Translations under genes and position numbers: made by a program | The notes under the pieces: generated by a model | Database searches by the model: none | Told to the model about the DNA's origin: nothing | Seen by the model: the letters and a program-made list of their open reading frames with translations, nothing else | Assembly (NCBI GenBank): GCA_902625415.1 | Contig: CACOBG010000002.1 | Location: forward strand, 85,783-149,782 | DNA length: 64,000 bases | DNA from: an uncultured SAR86 cluster bacterium | Lineage (GTDB): Bacteria; Pseudomonadota; Gammaproteobacteria; Magnimaribacterales; AG-339-G14 | Direction: 5' to 3' | Part shown: positions 24,513 through 36,000 of the stretch, piece by piece | Position numbering within the stretch: position 1 is the stretch's first letter | Layout: every line of letters starts with the position of its first letter

Positions 24513-25706
24513 ATGGCTAAAGAAAAATTCGAAAGAACCAAACCGCATTTAAACGTGGGAACTATTGGTCACGTAGACCATGGTAAGACGACTTTAACTG
24601 CTGCTTTAACTAAAGTGTGTGCCGAAGCTCAAGGTACTGGTGAAGCAATTGCTTTTGATGGTATCGATAATGCCCCTGAAGAAAGAGAAAGAGGAATTAC
24701 GATTGCGACTTCTCATGTAGAGTATGATTCTTCTGCAAGACATTATGCTCATGTAGATTGTCCAGGACACGCTGACTATATTAAGAATATGATTACAGGT
24801 GCTGCACAAATGGACGGAGCTATTCTTGTGGTCAACTGTGCCGATGGTCCTATGCCTCAAACTAGAGAGCACATTCTTCTTGCTAGACAAGTGGGCGTAC
24901 CTTACATTGTCGTTTACCTTAATAAAGCCGATCAAGTTGATGATGCAGAACTCATTGAGCTCGTTGAAGTAGAGGTCAGAGATTTATTGAATGAATATGA
25001 ATTTCCTGGAGATGACACTCCTATAATTATAGGTTCAGCTCTAAAAGCTTTAGAAGGAGAAGATTCAGAACATGGAGTTCAATCTGTACAAAAGCTTGTT
25101 GAAGCGCTTGACTCTTATATTCCAGAGCCAACCAGAGAAACTGATAAGCCTTTCCTAATGCCAATTGAAGATATCTTTTCAATTCAAGGAAGGGGAACAG
25201 TTGTTACAGGAAGAATTGAGAGAGGAGAAGTCAAAGTTAATGACGAAATGGAAATAGTTGGTATTAAGGATACTGAGAAAACCGTTTGTACAGGAGTTGA
25301 AATGTTTAGAAAGCTTTTGGATGAAGGAAAAGCTGGAGAAAACGTTGGAGTCCTATTAAGAGGAACTAAAAGAGAAGATGTGGAAAGAGGACAAGTTCTA
25401 TCTGCACCTGGCTCTATTACTCCTCATACAAAATTCGAAGCTCAAGTATATGTTCTTAGTAAAGAAGAGGGAGGAAGACATACTCCTTTCTTTAAAGGGT
25501 ACAGACCTCAATTTTATGTGAGAACTACTGATGTAACTGGTGAAGTAACACTTCCTGATGGTGTAGAAATGGTTATGCCAGGAGATGACGTTGCAGTAAC
25601 CGTAGAGCTTATTTCTCCAGTAGCAATGGAAGATGGTATGAAGTTCGCTATCCGTGAAGGTGGAAGAACTGTCGGTGCCGGAGTAGTTTCTAAAATTATT
25701 CAATAG
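24513..25706 (+). CDS. tuf: Elongation factor Tu
   Basis: EF-Tu delivers aminoacyl-tRNA to the ribosome. The 397-residue protein has the G motifs GHVDHGKT (about 19-26), DCPGHADY (switch II), NKAD, and GSALKAL, followed by the two beta-barrel domains. It lacks a TEV-type ending but the domain lengths are normal. A Shine-Dalgarno AGAGGA precedes the ATG. The TAG stop shares two bases with the 5' end of tRNA-Trp. No second tuf copy follows fusA in this window. Confidence 0.99.
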   Translation: MAKEKFERTKPHLNVGTIGHVDHGKTTLTAALTKVCAEAQGTGEAIAFDGIDNAPEERERGITIATSHVEYDSSARHYAHVDCPGHADYIKNMITGAAQMDGAILVVNCADGPMPQTREHILLARQVGVPYIVVYLNKADQVDDAELIELVEVEVRDLLNEYEFPGDDTPIIIGSALKALEGEDSEHGVQSVQKLVEALDSYIPEPTRETDKPFLMPIEDIFSIQGRGTVVTGRIERGEVKVNDEMEIVGIKDTEKTVCTGVEMFRKLLDEGKAGENVGVLLRGTKREDVERGQVLSAPGSITPHTKFEAQVYVLSKEEGGRHTPFFKGYRPQFYVRTTDVTGEVTLPDGVEMVMPGDDVAVTVELISPVAMEDGMKFAIREGGRTVGAGVVSKIIQ

Positions 25707-25780
25707 GCCAGTAGCTCAATTGGTAGAGCGGCGGTCTCCAAAACCGCAGGTTGGGGGTTCAATTCCCTCCTGGCCTGCCA
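25705..25780 (+). tRNA. tRNA-Trp (anticodon CCA)
   Basis: Acceptor AGGCCAG / CTGGCCT, D arm with AATTGGTAGAGC, anticodon stem CGGT / ACCG around loop CTCCAAA giving CCA, T loop TTCAATT, discriminator G, encoded CCA. The A and G of the tuf stop TAG are the first two bases of the tRNA, so the mature RNA ends and the CDS share sequence. Confidence 0.97.
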
Positions 25781-25806
25781 GAAAGAGAAGCCCTCTTTTT
25801 AAAGAG
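25781..25806 (+). other. Overlapping hairpins between tRNA-Trp and secE
   Basis: AAAGAG (25782-25787) can pair with CTCTTT (25793-25798), and the same CTCTTT can pair instead with AAAGAG at 25801-25806. The two hairpins are mutually exclusive and short (6 bp). They may help separate stable RNA from secE mRNA as an attenuator or processing site, but chance in AT-rich DNA is possible. Confidence 0.25.
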
Positions 25807-25826
25807 CATGGCACGAGAGGAGCGAG

Positions 25827-26168
25827 ATGATTCTTAGTAAAGGTCTTTGGTTAGTAGGATTGGCAATCATTGCGGCCGCAGTGTGGGGCAATTCCTATTA
25901 CAGCGATTTTGGTCTTCTTTATAGAGTTATAGGAGTTATAGCTTTATTTTCATTAGGCCTATTTGTTTTAAGATTTACCGAGTTTGGATCTGTTGCTTTC
26001 CAAACTATAAAACAGTCTACGACTGAAATCCGCAAAGTAGTATGGCCAAATAGAACTGAGACAACTCAGACCACTCTTATAGTTGTAGGTGTAGTCATAA
26101 TTGCTGCTCTTATTTTGTGGGGCTTAGATTCTCTTTTTTCTTTTGTAATGAGTTTAATCTTAGGGTGA
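25827..26168 (+). CDS. secE: Preprotein translocase subunit SecE
   Basis: SecE clamps SecY in the inner membrane. This 113-residue form has three predicted membrane spans, as in E. coli: two N-terminal (about 5-22 and 33-50) and the essential C-terminal span (about 86-108). The conserved amphipathic TTEIRKVVWPNRTETTQTT (about 66-84) precedes the last span and is diagnostic. A GAGGAG Shine-Dalgarno supports the ATG. It lies three bases before nusG, the usual pair. Confidence 0.96.
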   Translation: MILSKGLWLVGLAIIAAAVWGNSYYSDFGLLYRVIGVIALFSLGLFVLRFTEFGSVAFQTIKQSTTEIRKVVWPNRTETTQTTLIVVGVVIIAALILWGLDSLFSFVMSLILG

Positions 26169-26171
26169 TAA

Positions 26172-26705
26172 ATGTCTAAAGCTTGGTACATCATAAATTC
26201 TTATTCCAATTACGAAAATAAGGCTAAGGAGCAACTTTTAGAAAGAATTAAATTAGAAAAAATGGAAGATCTTTTTGGCAGGATAGAAATACCAGTTCAT
26301 GAAGTCGTTGAATTAAAAGGTGGAAAAGAAAAGATTACAGAAAAAAAATTCTTTCCTGGGTATATCTTAGTAGAAATGGAAATGAACGATGAAACTTGGC
26401 ATTTGGTTAAAGAGACTCCTAGAGTACTAGGTTTCATAGGCGGTACAAAAAATAATCCCAAGCCAATTTCCGATGCTGAAGCAGCAAAGATTTTAAATCA
26501 AATGGAGCATGGAATAGAAGAGACATCACAAGGCACTGTTTATGAGCCTGGAGAAATGATTAGAGTAATAGACGGTCCATTTAATGACTTCAGTGGTGTT
26601 GTTGAAGAAGCTGATAACCAAAAGGGTAAAGTTAAAGTTGCTGTAATGATCTTTGGAAGATCCACTCCTGTTGAATTGGATTTTTCTCAAATTGAGAGAG
26701 GATAA
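26172..26705 (+). CDS. nusG: Transcription termination/antitermination protein NusG
   Basis: NusG binds RNA polymerase and links it to Rho or the ribosome. The 177-residue protein has the NGN domain ([13 protein letters not shown] start; [12 protein letters not shown] near 62-73; PRVLGFIGG) and a C-terminal KOW domain with [17 protein letters not shown]. The length is close to E. coli NusG (181). The gene lies between secE and rplK in the standard order. Confidence 0.98.
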   Translation: MSKAWYIINSYSNYENKAKEQLLERIKLEKMEDLFGRIEIPVHEVVELKGGKEKITEKKFFPGYILVEMEMNDETWHLVKETPRVLGFIGGTKNNPKPISDAEAAKILNQMEHGIEETSQGTVYEPGEMIRVIDGPFNDFSGVVEEADNQKGKVKVAVMIFGRSTPVELDFSQIERG

Positions 26706-26707
26706 AT

Positions 26708-27136
26708 ATGGCTGAAAAGAAAATAATGACATACATTAAATTGCAAGTTCCTGCTGGAGCTGCTTCACCAAGTCCTCCTGTTGGTCCAGCTTTAGGACAA
26801 CACGGGGTAAATTTAATGGACTTTTGCAATGCATTTAATTCTAAAACCAACGAATTGGAAAAAAACCTTCCTGTGCCAGTGGTCATTACTGTTTACGAGG
26901 ATAGAAGTTTTGATTTCATTGTAAAAACGACTCCAGCAAGTGTTCTTTTAAAAAAAGCAGCAGGCCTTTCTAAAGGAAGTCCAACCCCAAATTCAGAAAA
27001 AGTTGGAAAAGTCTCTAGGAAACAATTAGAAGAAATTGCAGAGGCAAAAATGGCTGATTTAAACGCTACTGATATGGATCAAGCTGTAAAAATTATTGAA
27101 GGAAGTGCCAGAAGCATGGGAATAGAGGTAATTTAA
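26708..27136 (+). CDS. rplK: 50S ribosomal protein L11
   Basis: uL11 sits at the GTPase-associated centre. Its 142 residues equal the E. coli length. The N-terminal domain contains [21 protein letters not shown], the conserved proline-rich switch region, and the C-terminal RNA-binding domain ends with [14 protein letters not shown] and [10 protein letters not shown]. The stop and the rplA start share one base (TAATG). Confidence 0.99.
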   Translation: MAEKKIMTYIKLQVPAGAASPSPPVGPALGQHGVNLMDFCNAFNSKTNELEKNLPVPVVITVYEDRSFDFIVKTTPASVLLKKAAGLSKGSPTPNSEKVGKVSRKQLEEIAEAKMADLNATDMDQAVKIIEGSARSMGIEVI

Positions 27137-27792
27137 TGTCTCAAGAAACTAAAAAATATTTGATCGAGGAAGCTTTAGGGGAACTTAATTCTAATGCTTC
27201 AAAAAAATTCACTGAATCTTTGGATGTTTCAATTAACTTAGGAATTGATGCTTCCAAATCAGATCAGAATGTTCGAGGAGCATCAAATCTTCCTCATGGA
27301 AATGGTAAATCTTTCAAAGTTGCAGTATTTGCAGATGGCGATGAAGCAACTCAAGCAAAAGAAGCAGGAGCAGATAAAGTAGGCATGGAAGATCTTGCGG
27401 AGGAAATAAAAGCAGGGAACATGGATTTTGATGTTGTGATTGCAACACCTGATACCATGAGAGTAGTTTCTCCTTTAGGACAAATTCTTGGTCCAAAGGG
27501 ACTGATGCCAAATCCAAAATCCGAAACTGTTACTAAGGATATTCCAAATACGGTAAAAAACGCAAAATCAGGACAAATTAGGTATAAATCAGATAAACAA
27601 GGTATAATCCACGCCCGTATTGGACAGATAGGTTATACAGAAGAACAATTGAAAGATAATTTAGAAGCTTTTTTAACAGACGTTAAGAAGGCAAAACCCC
27701 CTTCGGCAAAAGGGGTTTATATTTCAAAAGTAACCCTCTCTTCCACCATGGGCAAAGGGTTCGAAATTGATACTGCAAAACTTAATTTTTAA
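27136..27792 (+). CDS. rplA: 50S ribosomal protein L1
   Basis: uL1 forms the L1 stalk and is a translational repressor in many bacteria. The signature [17 protein letters not shown] and the late [15 protein letters not shown] are present. At 218 residues it is about 16 shorter than the E. coli protein, all at the N-terminus, where the usual basic LTKR..-like leader is absent. The ATG overlaps the rplK stop, so an upstream start is unlikely. Confidence 0.98.
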   Translation: MSQETKKYLIEEALGELNSNASKKFTESLDVSINLGIDASKSDQNVRGASNLPHGNGKSFKVAVFADGDEATQAKEAGADKVGMEDLAEEIKAGNMDFDVVIATPDTMRVVSPLGQILGPKGLMPNPKSETVTKDIPNTVKNAKSGQIRYKSDKQGIIHARIGQIGYTEEQLKDNLEAFLTDVKKAKPPSAKGVYISKVTLSSTMGKGFEIDTAKLNF

Positions 27793-27979
27793 TTCATAGA
27801 TGAGTTTGTTTGGAAAAATAAGAATTTTAAGCTGTTGTAACTTCGTTACAACCGTCTTAGACCGTAGGAGTTTAACTTTTTTAAACTTAATGTTTCCTAC
27901 GCAGATAGTTCAAAAAGATTTCTCTTTTTGGACAAAAGGTTCCTCTTTTGGAAATTTAATCAAAGGAGGGTTTTAATTA
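27793..27979 (+). promoter_or_regulatory. rplJ leader with four hairpins (probable L10 leader)
   Basis: The 187-nt gap between rplA and rplJ is the largest non-coding gap in the window and is rich in paired segments: GTTGTAAC/GTTACAAC (27834-27852), CGTAGGA/TCCTACG (27863-27901) enclosing AGTTTAA/TTAAACT (27869-27887), CAAAAAGA/TCTTTTTG (27911-27930), and CAAAAG/CTTTTG (27933-27950). In E. coli the L10-L12 complex binds a structured leader here to repress rplJL translation; position and structure suggest the same role. The last two hairpins can re-pair with each other, which might form a switch. A strong GGAGGG Shine-Dalgarno ends the leader. Confidence 0.75.
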
Positions 27980-28498
27980 ATGTCACGCTTAGATACTAAG
28001 AAAGTTCTAGTTGAGGATTTAAATAAGATTGCTCAAGAAGCTTTTTCTGTGATCGCTGTTGATTATCGAGGAACTAATGTTCCTGGTTTAACTCAACTTA
28101 GAAAGGAAGCTAAATCACAGGCTGTTCAATTAAAAGTTATTAAAAATACTTTAGCAAAAAGAGCTTTGGAGAATACTAAATTCGATTCTTTAAATGAAAT
28201 TCTTACAGGTCCAACCCTGTTGGCTTTTTCTATGAATGATTTTCAAAGTGCAGCAAAACTTGTAAAAGACTTTGCAGCCAAAGAAGAATCATTTGAAGTA
28301 AAAGGACTTTCCATAGGAGAAGGTTTTCTTGAGCCAAACGAGCTTAAGGCCTTAGCTTCTCTTCCATCAAAAGAAGAAGCAATTTCTATGCTTCTAGGAT
28401 TAATCCAGGCTCCACTTAATAAACTTGCCGGAACTTTAAATGAGGTTCCGTCACAGTTAGTTAGAACTGTTAACGCAGTGAGTCAAACTAAATCTTAA
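27980..28498 (+). CDS. rplJ: 50S ribosomal protein L10
   Basis: uL10 anchors the L12 stalk. The 172-residue protein (E. coli 165) has the N-terminal RNA-binding part with VDYRGTNVPGLTQLRKEAK and KVIKNTLAKRAL, and a C-terminal helix that recruits L12 dimers. It follows the structured leader and is read with rplL 26 nt downstream. Confidence 0.98.
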   Translation: MSRLDTKKVLVEDLNKIAQEAFSVIAVDYRGTNVPGLTQLRKEAKSQAVQLKVIKNTLAKRALENTKFDSLNEILTGPTLLAFSMNDFQSAAKLVKDFAAKEESFEVKGLSIGEGFLEPNELKALASLPSKEEAISMLLGLIQAPLNKLAGTLNEVPSQLVRTVNAVSQTKS

Positions 28499-28524
28499 TT
28501 ATCTAGGCATAACGGAGAAAAATA

Positions 28525-28905
28525 ATGGCTATTACAAAAGAAGAAATACTCGATGCGATATCAGAAATGAGCGTTATGGATGTAGTTGATTTGGTAAAAC
28601 TTATGGAAGAAAAATTTGGCGTCACTGCTGCAGCTCCAGTTGCTGCTGCTGCTGCTCCTGCAGCAGGTGGCGAAGCCGCTGCTGCTGAAGAGCAAAGTGA
28701 ATTTGAAATTTTCTTAGCTGATGTTGGTGAAAAGAAAATCGATGTCATCAAGGCTGTGAGAGCAATTACTGGCTTGGGCTTGAAAGAAGCTAAAGCAATA
28801 GTTGATGGCGCTCCCGCTTCTGTTAAAGAAGGCGCAAATAAAGATGAGGCCGAACAAGCCAAATCTCAACTTGAAGAAGCTGGCGCAAAGGTAGAACTAA
28901 AATAA
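28525..28905 (+). CDS. rplL: 50S ribosomal protein L7/L12
   Basis: bL12 recruits translation factors. The 126-residue protein has the N-terminal dimerisation helices ([24 protein letters not shown]), an Ala-rich flexible hinge ([22 protein letters not shown]) and the C-terminal factor-binding domain with [20 protein letters not shown]. Its hinge is a little longer than in E. coli (121 residues in total). It is multi-copy on the ribosome. Confidence 0.99.
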   Translation: MAITKEEILDAISEMSVMDVVDLVKLMEEKFGVTAAAPVAAAAAPAAGGEAAAAEEQSEFEIFLADVGEKKIDVIKAVRAITGLGLKEAKAIVDGAPASVKEGANKDEAEQAKSQLEEAGAKVELK

Positions 28906-28928
28906 CTTCATTTATAGGCTAAATTTAT

Positions 28929-31900
28929 ATGGCAAGTACATACTCATTTGCAGAAAAAAAGAGAATAAGAAAAAGTTTTGAAAAAATTTCTAGTGCGATG
29001 TCACTACCTGACATCTTAGAAATCCAAACCGATTCGTATGATTACTTTTTACAAAATATTCCTGATGCTACAAAGAGGAAAAATCAAGGCTTGGAAAGCG
29101 TTTTTCAATCGATTTTTCCAATCAACAGTGTCTCTGGAAATGCAAGGATTGAGTACTTAGGTTATAAACTACAAGACCCTGAATTCGATGTTCAAGAGTG
29201 TCTTCCGCGAGGAAAAACTTATGAGGCGCCTTTAATAATAAGATGCAGAATTATCTTTATTGATAAAACCACTGGCGAAGAAAACCTCAAGAGCGCTAGA
29301 GAAGAAGAAGTTTATATGGGAACTGTTCCTTTGATGACAGAGCATGGAACTTTTGTAATTAATGGTACTGAAAGGGTAGTTGTTTCTCAGCTGCATAGAT
29401 CACCAGGTTTGATATTTGATCATGACAGGGGTAAAACTCATTCATCAGGGAAACTCTTATACTCTTCTAGAGTAATACCTTATAGAGGTTCTTGGTTAGA
29501 CTTCGAATTTGATCATAAAGATCTTGTTTACATTCGTATTGACAGAAGAAGAAAACTCTATGCGACCATCTTACTAAGGGCAATAGGTTTTACTTCCCAA
29601 GAGATATTAGAGAAGTTCTACGAAAAAGAAACTTATCTAATAGGTTCAAATAGTTATTCTTTGAAAGTCATTCCTAGAAGAATGGTTGGTAAGATTGCTC
29701 CCTCAGATATAAAAGGCAGTCAAGGTGTAATAATCGAAGCAGGTAAAAGAATAACTGCCAGACACATAAGACTAATTGAGTCGAGCAAGATTAAAACTTT
29801 AGAGGTTCCAAAAGAAAGTCTCTTCAATCAAACAATTGCCGAAGATATTATTGATCCTTCAACTGGAGAAATCGCAATAGCATGCAACACTTTGATCGAT
29901 GAAGAAATTCTTCTCAAATTGAGTGAGCTAAAACTAAAAGAAATTAATGTTCTTTATATAAATGAGCTTGAATCAGGCCCATATATCTCAGATACCTTAA
30001 GATCAGATACTACTTCTAATTCACTAGAAGCTCTTGCTGAAATCTACAGAATGATGAGACCTGGAGAACCGCCTACCAAAGAAGCTGCAACTCTCTTATT
30101 TGAGAACCTATTTTTTAATGCAGATAAATATGATCTTTCTGATGTAGGAAGGATGAAATTCAATAAAAGGCTAGGTAGGGAAGAGTTAATAGGAAAGGGC
30201 ACTTTGGATAACGATGATATCCTTGAGGTTATAAAAACTTTGGTAGATATTCGAAATGGAAAACAAACCTGTGATGATATAGATCATCTTGGAAATCGAA
30301 GGATCAGATCAGTAGGAGAAATGGTTGCTAACCAAGTTAGAGTAGGTTTGTTGAGAGTAGAAAGAGCCGTAAGAGAAAGGTTAAACATTGCAGAGGCAGA
30401 AGAATTAGGACCAGCAGATTTAATTAATGCAAAACCAATAACTGCAGCAATAAACGAGTTTTTTGGTTCAAGTCAGTTATCTCAATTCATGGATCAAAAT
30501 AATCCTCTATCCGAAGTAACTCATAAAAGACGTGTCTCAGCACTGGGCCCTGGAGGACTAACTCGTGAAAGAGCTGGTTTTGAAGTCAGAGATGTTCATC
30601 CTTCTCATTACGGTAGAGTTTGTCCAATTGAAACTCCTGAGGGACCAAATATTGGTTTAATAAATTCTTTATCAGTATATGCAAAAGTTAATGATTTCGG
30701 TTTTCTTGAGACTCCCTACAGAAAAGTCGAAAACGGCAAGGTAACCGATGAAATTCAATATGTATCTGCAATTGAAGAAGGTGAATTTGTTATAGCACAA
30801 GCCTCAGTAAAATTAGACAAAAACAATAAATTTGTTGAAGAGCTCGTTCCAGTTAGATATAGAAATGAGTTTGAGTTAATGACTGTTGACAGAGTAGATC
30901 TTATGGATGTCTCTCCTCAACAAGTAGTTTCAATTGCTGCAGCGCTAATACCTTTTCTGGAACATGATGATGCTAATAGGGCATTGATGGGATCAAATAT
31001 GCAACGTCAAGCAGTTCCAACTTTATCAACAGAAGCTCCTTTAGTTGGTACGGGCATGGAAAGACTGGTAGCACAATACTCTGGAGATTGTATTATTGCT
31101 AAAAATTCTGGAACAGTTGAAAAAGTAGATTCGGGAAAAATAGTTGTAAGGAAAAACCTTAAAGAGATAAGCGCAACCGACTCAGCTGTCGATATTTATA
31201 ATCTGATTAAATACACAAGATCAAATCAAAATACCTGCATCAATCAAAGACCTATTGTAAGTGAGGGAGATAAGATTTCTGCTGGAGACATATTGGCAGA
31301 TGGTTCTTCAATAGACTTAGGAGAGTTAGCGCTTGGACAAAATATCAAAGTTGCTTTTATGGCATGGCACGGCTACAACTTTGAAGATTCAATCTTGATT
31401 TCAGATAAATTAGTTAAAGATGACAAGCTTACAAGTGTTCATATTATTGAAGAGACTTGCACGGCAAGAGATACAAAACTTGGCCCAGATGAAATAACAG
31501 CAGATATTCCTAATGTTGGTGAGTCTGCTTTATCAAAACTTGATGAATGCGGAATAGTTCACATTGGAGCGGAAGTAAATGCAGGAGATATTCTTGTTGG
31601 TAAAGTTACTCCAAAAGGGGAAACACAACTTTCTCCAGAAGAAAAACTATTAAGAGCAATATTTGGAGAAAAAGCATCAGATGTAAAAGATACATCCTTA
31701 AGAGTTAAAGCCGGACAAGATGGTACTGTTATTGATGTTCAAGTATTTACTAGAGAGGGTTTAGAAAAAAATTCTCGAGCTGAAGTAATAGAATCGGTTT
31801 CTTTGGCAGAGATTCAAAAAGATATTGATCAAGAATTAAGTATAGTTTCCGAAGCTACCATTAATTCCCTAATGCCATCTCTTGAAGGTAAGAAAGTTAT

Positions 31901-33005
31901 CAGCGGAAGAGGTATTTCCAAAGGAGAGGCTTTGACAAAAGACTTCTTAAAGAGCTTGCCCGCTTCGGAATGGTTCAAATTGAGAATGCAAGATGAAAAG
32001 CTTAACGATTTGATAAAAGAATCAAAGGACAATCTCAAAAAATATGAGGACATGCTTAAAGAACGCTTTGAAGCTAAAAAAAGAAAAATAGTTTCTGGCG
32101 ATGATTTGCCTCCAGGGGTGCAACAAGTAATTAAAGTTTACCTCGCCGTAAAAAGAAAAATTCAGCCTGGAGATAAACTTGCAGGAAGGCATGGTAATAA
32201 AGGTGTAATTTCAGTAGTCATGCCTGTCGAGGATATGCCTTATGATGAAAACGGAGAACCAGTTGATTTAGTTCTAAATCCCCTAGGAGTCCCTTCAAGA
32301 ATGAATGTAGGTCAACTTCTTGAAGTCCACTTAGGCTGGGCATCAAAAGAACTAGGTAAAAAAATAGGTGAGCTAGTTGAAAAGTCTAAGAACCTTTCTG
32401 AAGTAAAACCTTTTGTTGAAAAAATTTATTCTTCTACTGGAAAAAAAGAAGAGCTTGAAAAACTCTCTGATAAAGAATTTAAAGAGCTATGTGAAAATTT
32501 AAAGTCAGGAGTGCCAATGGCTACACCAGTTTTTGATGGAGCATCAGAAGAAGAGATTAAAAAGATGCTCGAACTAGCTGATTTACCATCTTCTGGTCAA
32601 GCTCAACTATATGATGGAAGAACGGGCGAGGCTTTCGATAGATTAGTGACAATTGGATACATGTATATTTTAAAATTAAATCATTTAATCGAAGATAAGA
32701 TGCATGCTAGATCTACAGGTTCATACAGTCTTGTTACTCAACAACCTCTTGGAGGGAAAGCTCAATTTGGAGGTCAAAGGCTTGGAGAAATGGAAGTATG
32801 GGCTCTAGAAGCTTACGGAGCTGCTAACACTTTACAAGAGATGTTGACTGTAAAATCAGATGACGTTCCAGGAAGAACAAAGGTATACAAAAATATTGTA
32901 GATGGTAATTATGAAATGGAAGCTGGCATCCCCGAATCCTATAATGTTTTAACCAAAGAAGTCAGATCTCTAGGAATAGACATAGACTTCGACGAGGTAG
33001 ATTAA
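28929..33005 (+). CDS. rpoB: DNA-directed RNA polymerase subunit beta
   Basis: The beta subunit forms one pincer of RNA polymerase. The 1358-residue protein (E. coli 1342) has the rifampicin-pocket block [20 protein letters not shown] followed by [11 protein letters not shown] near residue 515-545, with the usual sensitive residues. The catalytic-core segment [17 protein letters not shown] and the C-terminal [24 protein letters not shown] are conserved. It lies 23 bases after rplL and five before rpoC, in the standard rplJL-rpoBC order. Confidence 0.99.
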   Translation: MASTYSFAEKKRIRKSFEKISSAMSLPDILEIQTDSYDYFLQNIPDATKRKNQGLESVFQSIFPINSVSGNARIEYLGYKLQDPEFDVQECLPRGKTYEAPLIIRCRIIFIDKTTGEENLKSAREEEVYMGTVPLMTEHGTFVINGTERVVVSQLHRSPGLIFDHDRGKTHSSGKLLYSSRVIPYRGSWLDFEFDHKDLVYIRIDRRRKLYATILLRAIGFTSQEILEKFYEKETYLIGSNSYSLKVIPRRMVGKIAPSDIKGSQGVIIEAGKRITARHIRLIESSKIKTLEVPKESLFNQTIAEDIIDPSTGEIAIACNTLIDEEILLKLSELKLKEINVLYINELESGPYISDTLRSDTTSNSLEALAEIYRMMRPGEPPTKEAATLLFENLFFNADKYDLSDVGRMKFNKRLGREELIGKGTLDNDDILEVIKTLVDIRNGKQTCDDIDHLGNRRIRSVGEMVANQVRVGLLRVERAVRERLNIAEAEELGPADLINAKPITAAINEFFGSSQLSQFMDQNNPLSEVTHKRRVSALGPGGLTRERAGFEVRDVHPSHYGRVCPIETPEGPNIGLINSLSVYAKVNDFGFLETPYRKVENGKVTDEIQYVSAIEEGEFVIAQASVKLDKNNKFVEELVPVRYRNEFELMTVDRVDLMDVSPQQVVSIAAALIPFLEHDDANRALMGSNMQRQAVPTLSTEAPLVGTGMERLVAQYSGDCIIAKNSGTVEKVDSGKIVVRKNLKEISATDSAVDIYNLIKYTRSNQNTCINQRPIVSEGDKISAGDILADGSSIDLGELALGQNIKVAFMAWHGYNFEDSILISDKLVKDDKLTSVHIIEETCTARDTKLGPDEITADIPNVGESALSKLDECGIVHIGAEVNAGDILVGKVTPKGETQLSPEEKLLRAIFGEKASDVKDTSLRVKAGQDGTVIDVQVFTREGLEKNSRAEVIESVSLAEIQKDIDQELSIVSEATINSLMPSLEGKKVISGRGISKGEALTKDFLKSLPASEWFKLRMQDEKLNDLIKESKDNLKKYEDMLKERFEAKKRKIVSGDDLPPGVQQVIKVYLAVKRKIQPGDKLAGRHGNKGVISVVMPVEDMPYDENGEPVDLVLNPLGVPSRMNVGQLLEVHLGWASKELGKKIGELVEKSKNLSEVKPFVEKIYSSTGKKEELEKLSDKEFKELCENLKSGVPMATPVFDGASEEEIKKMLELADLPSSGQAQLYDGRTGEAFDRLVTIGYMYILKLNHLIEDKMHARSTGSYSLVTQQPLGGKAQFGGQRLGEMEVWALEAYGAANTLQEMLTVKSDDVPGRTKVYKNIVDGNYEMEAGIPESYNVLTKEVRSLGIDIDFDEVD

Positions 33006-33009
33006 ATTT

Positions 33010-36000
33010 ATGAAAGATTTATTAAAACTTTTTAAACAGGAAGAAGAAAACAATTTCAACGCAATCAAAGCTGGACTAGCTTCTGGGCAGCAAATTAGAT
33101 CTTGGTCTTTTGGAGAAGTAAAAAAACCTGAAACTATTAATTACCGTACCTTCAAGCCTGAGAGAGATGGTTTATTTTGCGCAAAAATATTTGGTCCAGT
33201 TAAGGATTACGAATGTATTTGTGGCAAATATAAAAGAATGAAGCACAGAGGAGTTGTCTGTGAAAAGTGTGGAGTCGAAGTAACACTAGCCAAAGTCAGA
33301 AGAGAAAGAATGGGGCATATAGAACTGGCTGCTCCAGTTGCACATATTTGGTTTTTAAAATCTCTTCCTTCTAGAATATCTCTCCTCTTAGATAAGACTC
33401 TCAGAGAAGTAGAAAGAATTTTATACTTTGAATCTTTTGTGGTCACAGACCCAGGCATGACTGATCTTGAAAAAGGTCAAATTTTAGATGAAGAAGAATA
33501 CTTTGAAAAACTTGAGGAGTTTGGAGAAGAATTTTCGGCTGGTATGGGAGCGGAATCTGTAAAAATTCTTCTTTCCGAGATGAACTTGGACAATGAAATA
33601 TCAGAAGTACAAGAACAAATTGATTCCACAAACAGTGATGCTAAGAAAAAGAAGCTTTCCAAAAGATTAAAAATTCTTAAGGCTTTTACCTCCTCTAACA
33701 ACAAACCAGAGTGGATGATCTTGGACGTATTACCTGTCTTACCTCCAGACCTAAGACCTCTTGTTCCTTTGGAAGGCGGAAGGTTTGCAACATCTGATCT
33801 TAACGATCTTTACAGGAGAGTTATCAATCGTAATAACAGGCTTAAAAGATTAATAGAGCTTAATGCTCCTGAAATAATTGTTAGAAACGAAAAAAGAATG
33901 CTTCAAGAATCAGTAGATGCATTACTCGACAATGGAAGAAGAGGAAGAGCTATCACTGGTTCAAACAAAAGGCCTTTGAAATCTCTCGCAGATATGATTA
34001 AAGGAAAACAAGGAAGATTTAGACAAAATTTACTTGGTAAAAGAGTAGATTATTCCGGAAGATCTGTAATTGTTGTGGGTCCAACATTAAAACTTCATCA
34101 ATGTGGACTACCTAAGAAAATGGCTTTGGAGCTTTTCAAACCATTTGTCTTTGGAAAACTTCAACAACTAGAATTAGCAACAACTATTAAAGGCGCTAAA
34201 AGAATGGTTGAAAGGGAAGAGCCAGTAGTTTGGGACATTTTGGCAGACGTAATCAGGGAACATCCAATTCTGCTAAATAGAGCACCTACTCTTCATAGAC
34301 TTGGAATACAAGCCTTTGAACCAACTTTGATTGAAGGAAAAGCTATTCAACTTCATCCTCTAGTTTGTAAAGCTTACAACGCAGACTTTGATGGCGATCA
34401 AATGGCAGTGCACGTTCCTCTCACCTTAGGGGCTCAACTAGAGTGTAGAGCTTTAATGATGGCAAGCAATAATATTCTTTCACCGTCTAATGGAAAACCA
34501 ATTATTGACCCTTCTCAAGATGTAGTCCTTGGTATTTATTACATGACGAGGGAAAAGGTTTCAGCCAAAGGAGAAGGTTCAATTTTTGCAGACATAAATG
34601 AAGTCCACAGAGCATATGACAGTGGAAATGTCGATCTTCAGGCAAAAGTAAAGGTTAGATTGGCAAATAAAGAATCAGAGCTAAATCTAGTTGATACAAC
34701 CGTCGGTAGAGCAATTCTTTCTGGAATTCTTCCTAAGGAACTTGATTTTGAACTCATAAATAAACCTCTAGACAGTAAGTCAATATCTTCTCTTATCAAC
34801 ATGTCATACAGACATAGCGGTTTAAAAGAAACAGTAATATTTGCAGACAAACTTATGTACTTGGGATATGAGTATTCTACAAAGTCTGGATCTTCAATTT
34901 GTGTAGATGATTGTGTAATTCCTACCGACAAAGAGGAAATCATCTCAAGCGCTGAAACTGAAGTAAAAGAAATCGAATCTCAGTATTCATCTGGTCTAGT
35001 AACGCAAGGTGAAAAGTACAATAAAGTTATTGATATTTGGTCAAGAGCAAATGAAAAAGTTGCAAGTTCTTTAATGGATACAATTTCAACAGAAAAAGTT
35101 GAAGATAGAGAAGGAAATTCTGTAGACCAAAAATCCTTTAACTCGGTCTTTATGTATTTAGATTCTGGTGCAAGAAGTTCTCCTGCACAGGTTAGACAAC
35201 TTGCTGGAATGAGAGGTCTAATGGCTAAACCAGATGGTTCAATAATTGAGACTCCAATTACTGCGAACTTTAGAGAAGGTTTAACCGTTCTACAGTATTT
35301 CACCTCTACTCACGGCGCTAGAAAAGGTCTGGCAGATACTGCATTAAAGACTGCCAACTCAGGTTATTTAACAAGAAGATTGGTCGATGTTGCACAAGAT
35401 CTAGTAATTAGAGAAGAGGATTGTGAAACAAAAGATGGTATAGAGCTTAGATCAATCATTGAAGGTGGTGAAGTTGTTCAACATTTAAAAGATAGAATTT
35501 TAGGTAGAGTTTTAGCGGAACCATTATCTTCAAAAGATGGGTCTTTCAAAATTCCTAAAGGTACTTTAATTGATGAGCCATTAGCTGAACAAATTGAACA
35601 AAACAACATAGATATTGCGAAAGTAAAATCTCCAATAACATGTGAAACCAGTTTTGGAATTTGTTCAAAATGCTACGGAAGAGATTTAGGAAGAGGAAAT
35701 CTAGTAGATCCTGGTGAAGCCGTTGGAATTGTTGCTGCTCAATCTATTGGTGAGCCCGGAACTCAACTTACAATGAGAACTTTCCATATTGGAGGAGCCG
35801 CTTCTAGGTCTTCAGAGGAAGACAGAATACAAGCTAAGTATGATGGAACTGTGAAATTTAGAAATCTGAATTCACTTCAAAATAAATCTAAAAAACAAGT
35901 TTGCATTTCTAGATCAGCTGAATTGGTTCTTTTTGATGAGAATGAATCTGAAAAAGAAAGATACAAAATTCCTTACGGAGCCGAAATAAATGTCAACGAA

